Positions 62,905 through 64,000 of a DNA stretch of 64,000 nt are shown here, piece by piece. The DNA comes from Sipunculus nudus (taxonomy: Eukaryota > Annelida > Sipuncula > Golfingiida > Sipunculidae). The stretch lies in NCBI GenBank assembly GCA_026874595.1, contig CM049310.1:78301056-78365055 (forward strand). Direction: 5' to 3'. The notes beneath the pieces are model-generated. The model made no database searches, had not been told where the DNA came from, and was given only the letters and a program-made list of their open reading frames with translations. The translations under genes and the position numbers were made by a program. Every line of letters starts with the position of its first letter. The stretch's first letter is position 1.

Positions 62905-64000
62905 GAACCTAGTATGGACGTTCAATAGACGCAGTCAAGAAATGGTGCCGACAAACCACGTTCTACATTCTTTATATACGTTTTAGACGTTAACTACGTT
63001 TCGACACGTTTGTCGCGATCGACGATGCTACTTTTTTTTACAGGAAAAAGTTGTTGTACTGGCTAACATGGCGACCTGACATCTGGAGGCCATAACAGGT
63101 TCACCCCCGAGAACATAGTGATCGCGGTGGTTATAACGTGTACGTGTGAAAGGGGTTTTAAATATACCAATGATACAACCATACATGTATGTTGACACAC
63201 ATGATCGCACATAAAGGAGCCCTGGTCTTATTAAATAACAAGTGTTATATTCCATTCTCTCGACCTTCCTGTAACTGGGGCGGGATGGAATAATTGACCT
63301 TTTATTTAATAAGAACATTTACATCCCCTGTCATGAGTTACCATCTATCTAAAGCGAAGAAAGGTCTTGTGACCTATAATAGCCAATTGAAGTACCTGAA
63401 AATCAGGAATTATAGTCAGACAAGAATATTTGGGAAAATAACTGTCCTGAAATTTTAATAAGGCCTAAATCAATCTTTATTTATACACATTAAACCAGCT
63501 TGACAATTTGCGATTCAATGAGCCTCTTAATTTTAATTATATTATAACCTCAAATTTGAAATGGCGTCAAGAAAAAAATGCTGATTATTTAAAATCTTTA
63601 AATAATCTAAATTCAAAGAGACGGAAAATTTTTAATTTTAAGATGATAAAACTTTGAAAAGTTAAATAACAATAACTTGGAAAGGATAGCATGGGAATTA
63701 CATGGAAATAGTGTAATGATAAAACTTCGAAAATTTGGAATAAATAATATGACCTGAATTTTTTAAAGGCACAACCTGAAAATCATAACACTCCTTTACG
63801 GTGTGGTTTCTAAATTGGCGGACATAATTTGAATAAAACGATACTCACATATTTTATGTCATTGTCATATTTAATTTTTAATAATGACGATATAATGTAG
63901 GTGTTTGCTTCCGGGTATTATTTGATGGTATTCTCCAAGAAAACCTATTCTTAAATTCGTATTCAAAATTAAACATAATTAATGAAACGTGCAATTCATT
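62905..64000. other. Right edge of window, unassigned
   Basis: AT-rich. A 96-codon - strand frame at 63028-63318 has no family resemblance. No exon of the missing integrin N-terminal region found. Confidence 0.45.

Noticed and set aside
63028-63318. 96-codon - strand frame near the right edge
   Set aside because: No family resemblance, unremarkable composition and no supporting splice signals.

Overview
This is a stretch of animal nuclear genome: AT-rich, intron-rich and full of short non-autonomous mobile elements. Two genes are supported, pointing at each other (tail to tail). Exon sequences look lophotrochozoan, and the repeat families (a TIR element starting ATGCCCCCGCC, hAT-like GGATCC elements, DNA elements with tandem cores) fit a marine mollusc, most likely a bivalve. 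The species call is inference; the gene calls are read directly from the exons.

Left gene, + strand, 12-22619: the complete coding region of FBXW5, an F-box/WD40 substrate receptor of cullin ubiquitin ligases. Six coding exons (23-403, 4391-4565, 14761-14900, 17144-18192, 19833-20045, 22346-22619) join in one frame to 743 codons plus stop, with GT-AG introns throughout. The untranslated first exon and promoter lie left of the window. The protein is about 175 residues longer than the human one, mostly from an acidic, Ser-rich insert in exon 4.

Right gene, - strand, 59886 down to 36514: the 3' part of an integrin beta subunit. Seventeen exons join in one frame to 623 codons plus stop, covering most of the beta-I domain, the hybrid domain, four I-EGF modules, the beta-tail, one membrane helix and a cytoplasmic tail with NPLY and NPAF motifs. 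The PSI domain, the start of the hybrid and beta-I domains and the DxSxS metal site must lie to the right of position 64000; none was found in 59887-64000. One intron appears to use a GC donor.

Between the stops (22620-36513) and in nearly every intron are repeats. Family labels used below: A (GTATCCGCCAAAAC ends, GGTGGCGCCACC palindromes; 618, 31066, 41575), B (2.4-3.3 kb; 24118, and inverted at 41388), C (TIR ATGCCCCCGCC with a 17-monomer satellite core; 10598), D (TIR CTATAGTCC..., GTCCACCTGTTTTTT; four copies), E (hAT-like, about 188 bp; five copies), G (TACAGTGGAACC MITEs; three), H (nuclear-receptor-like half-sites; three), I (GGTTCTCAGGCAC MITE; three), J, K, L, M, N, R (other repeated stretches). 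Several are nested: A inside B inside R at 41071-44814, with an uninterrupted R at 62472; B inside I at 24081-26828, with uninterrupted I copies at 48114 and 59283. FBXW5 intron 2 also holds a 23-bp minisatellite split by a probable solo LTR.

I saw no rRNA, no intact tRNA, no CRISPR, and no autonomous transposase or reverse transcriptase ORF. The two genes have no known joint function; their adjacency is simply positional. Repeat boundaries were found by eye and may be off by tens of bases.
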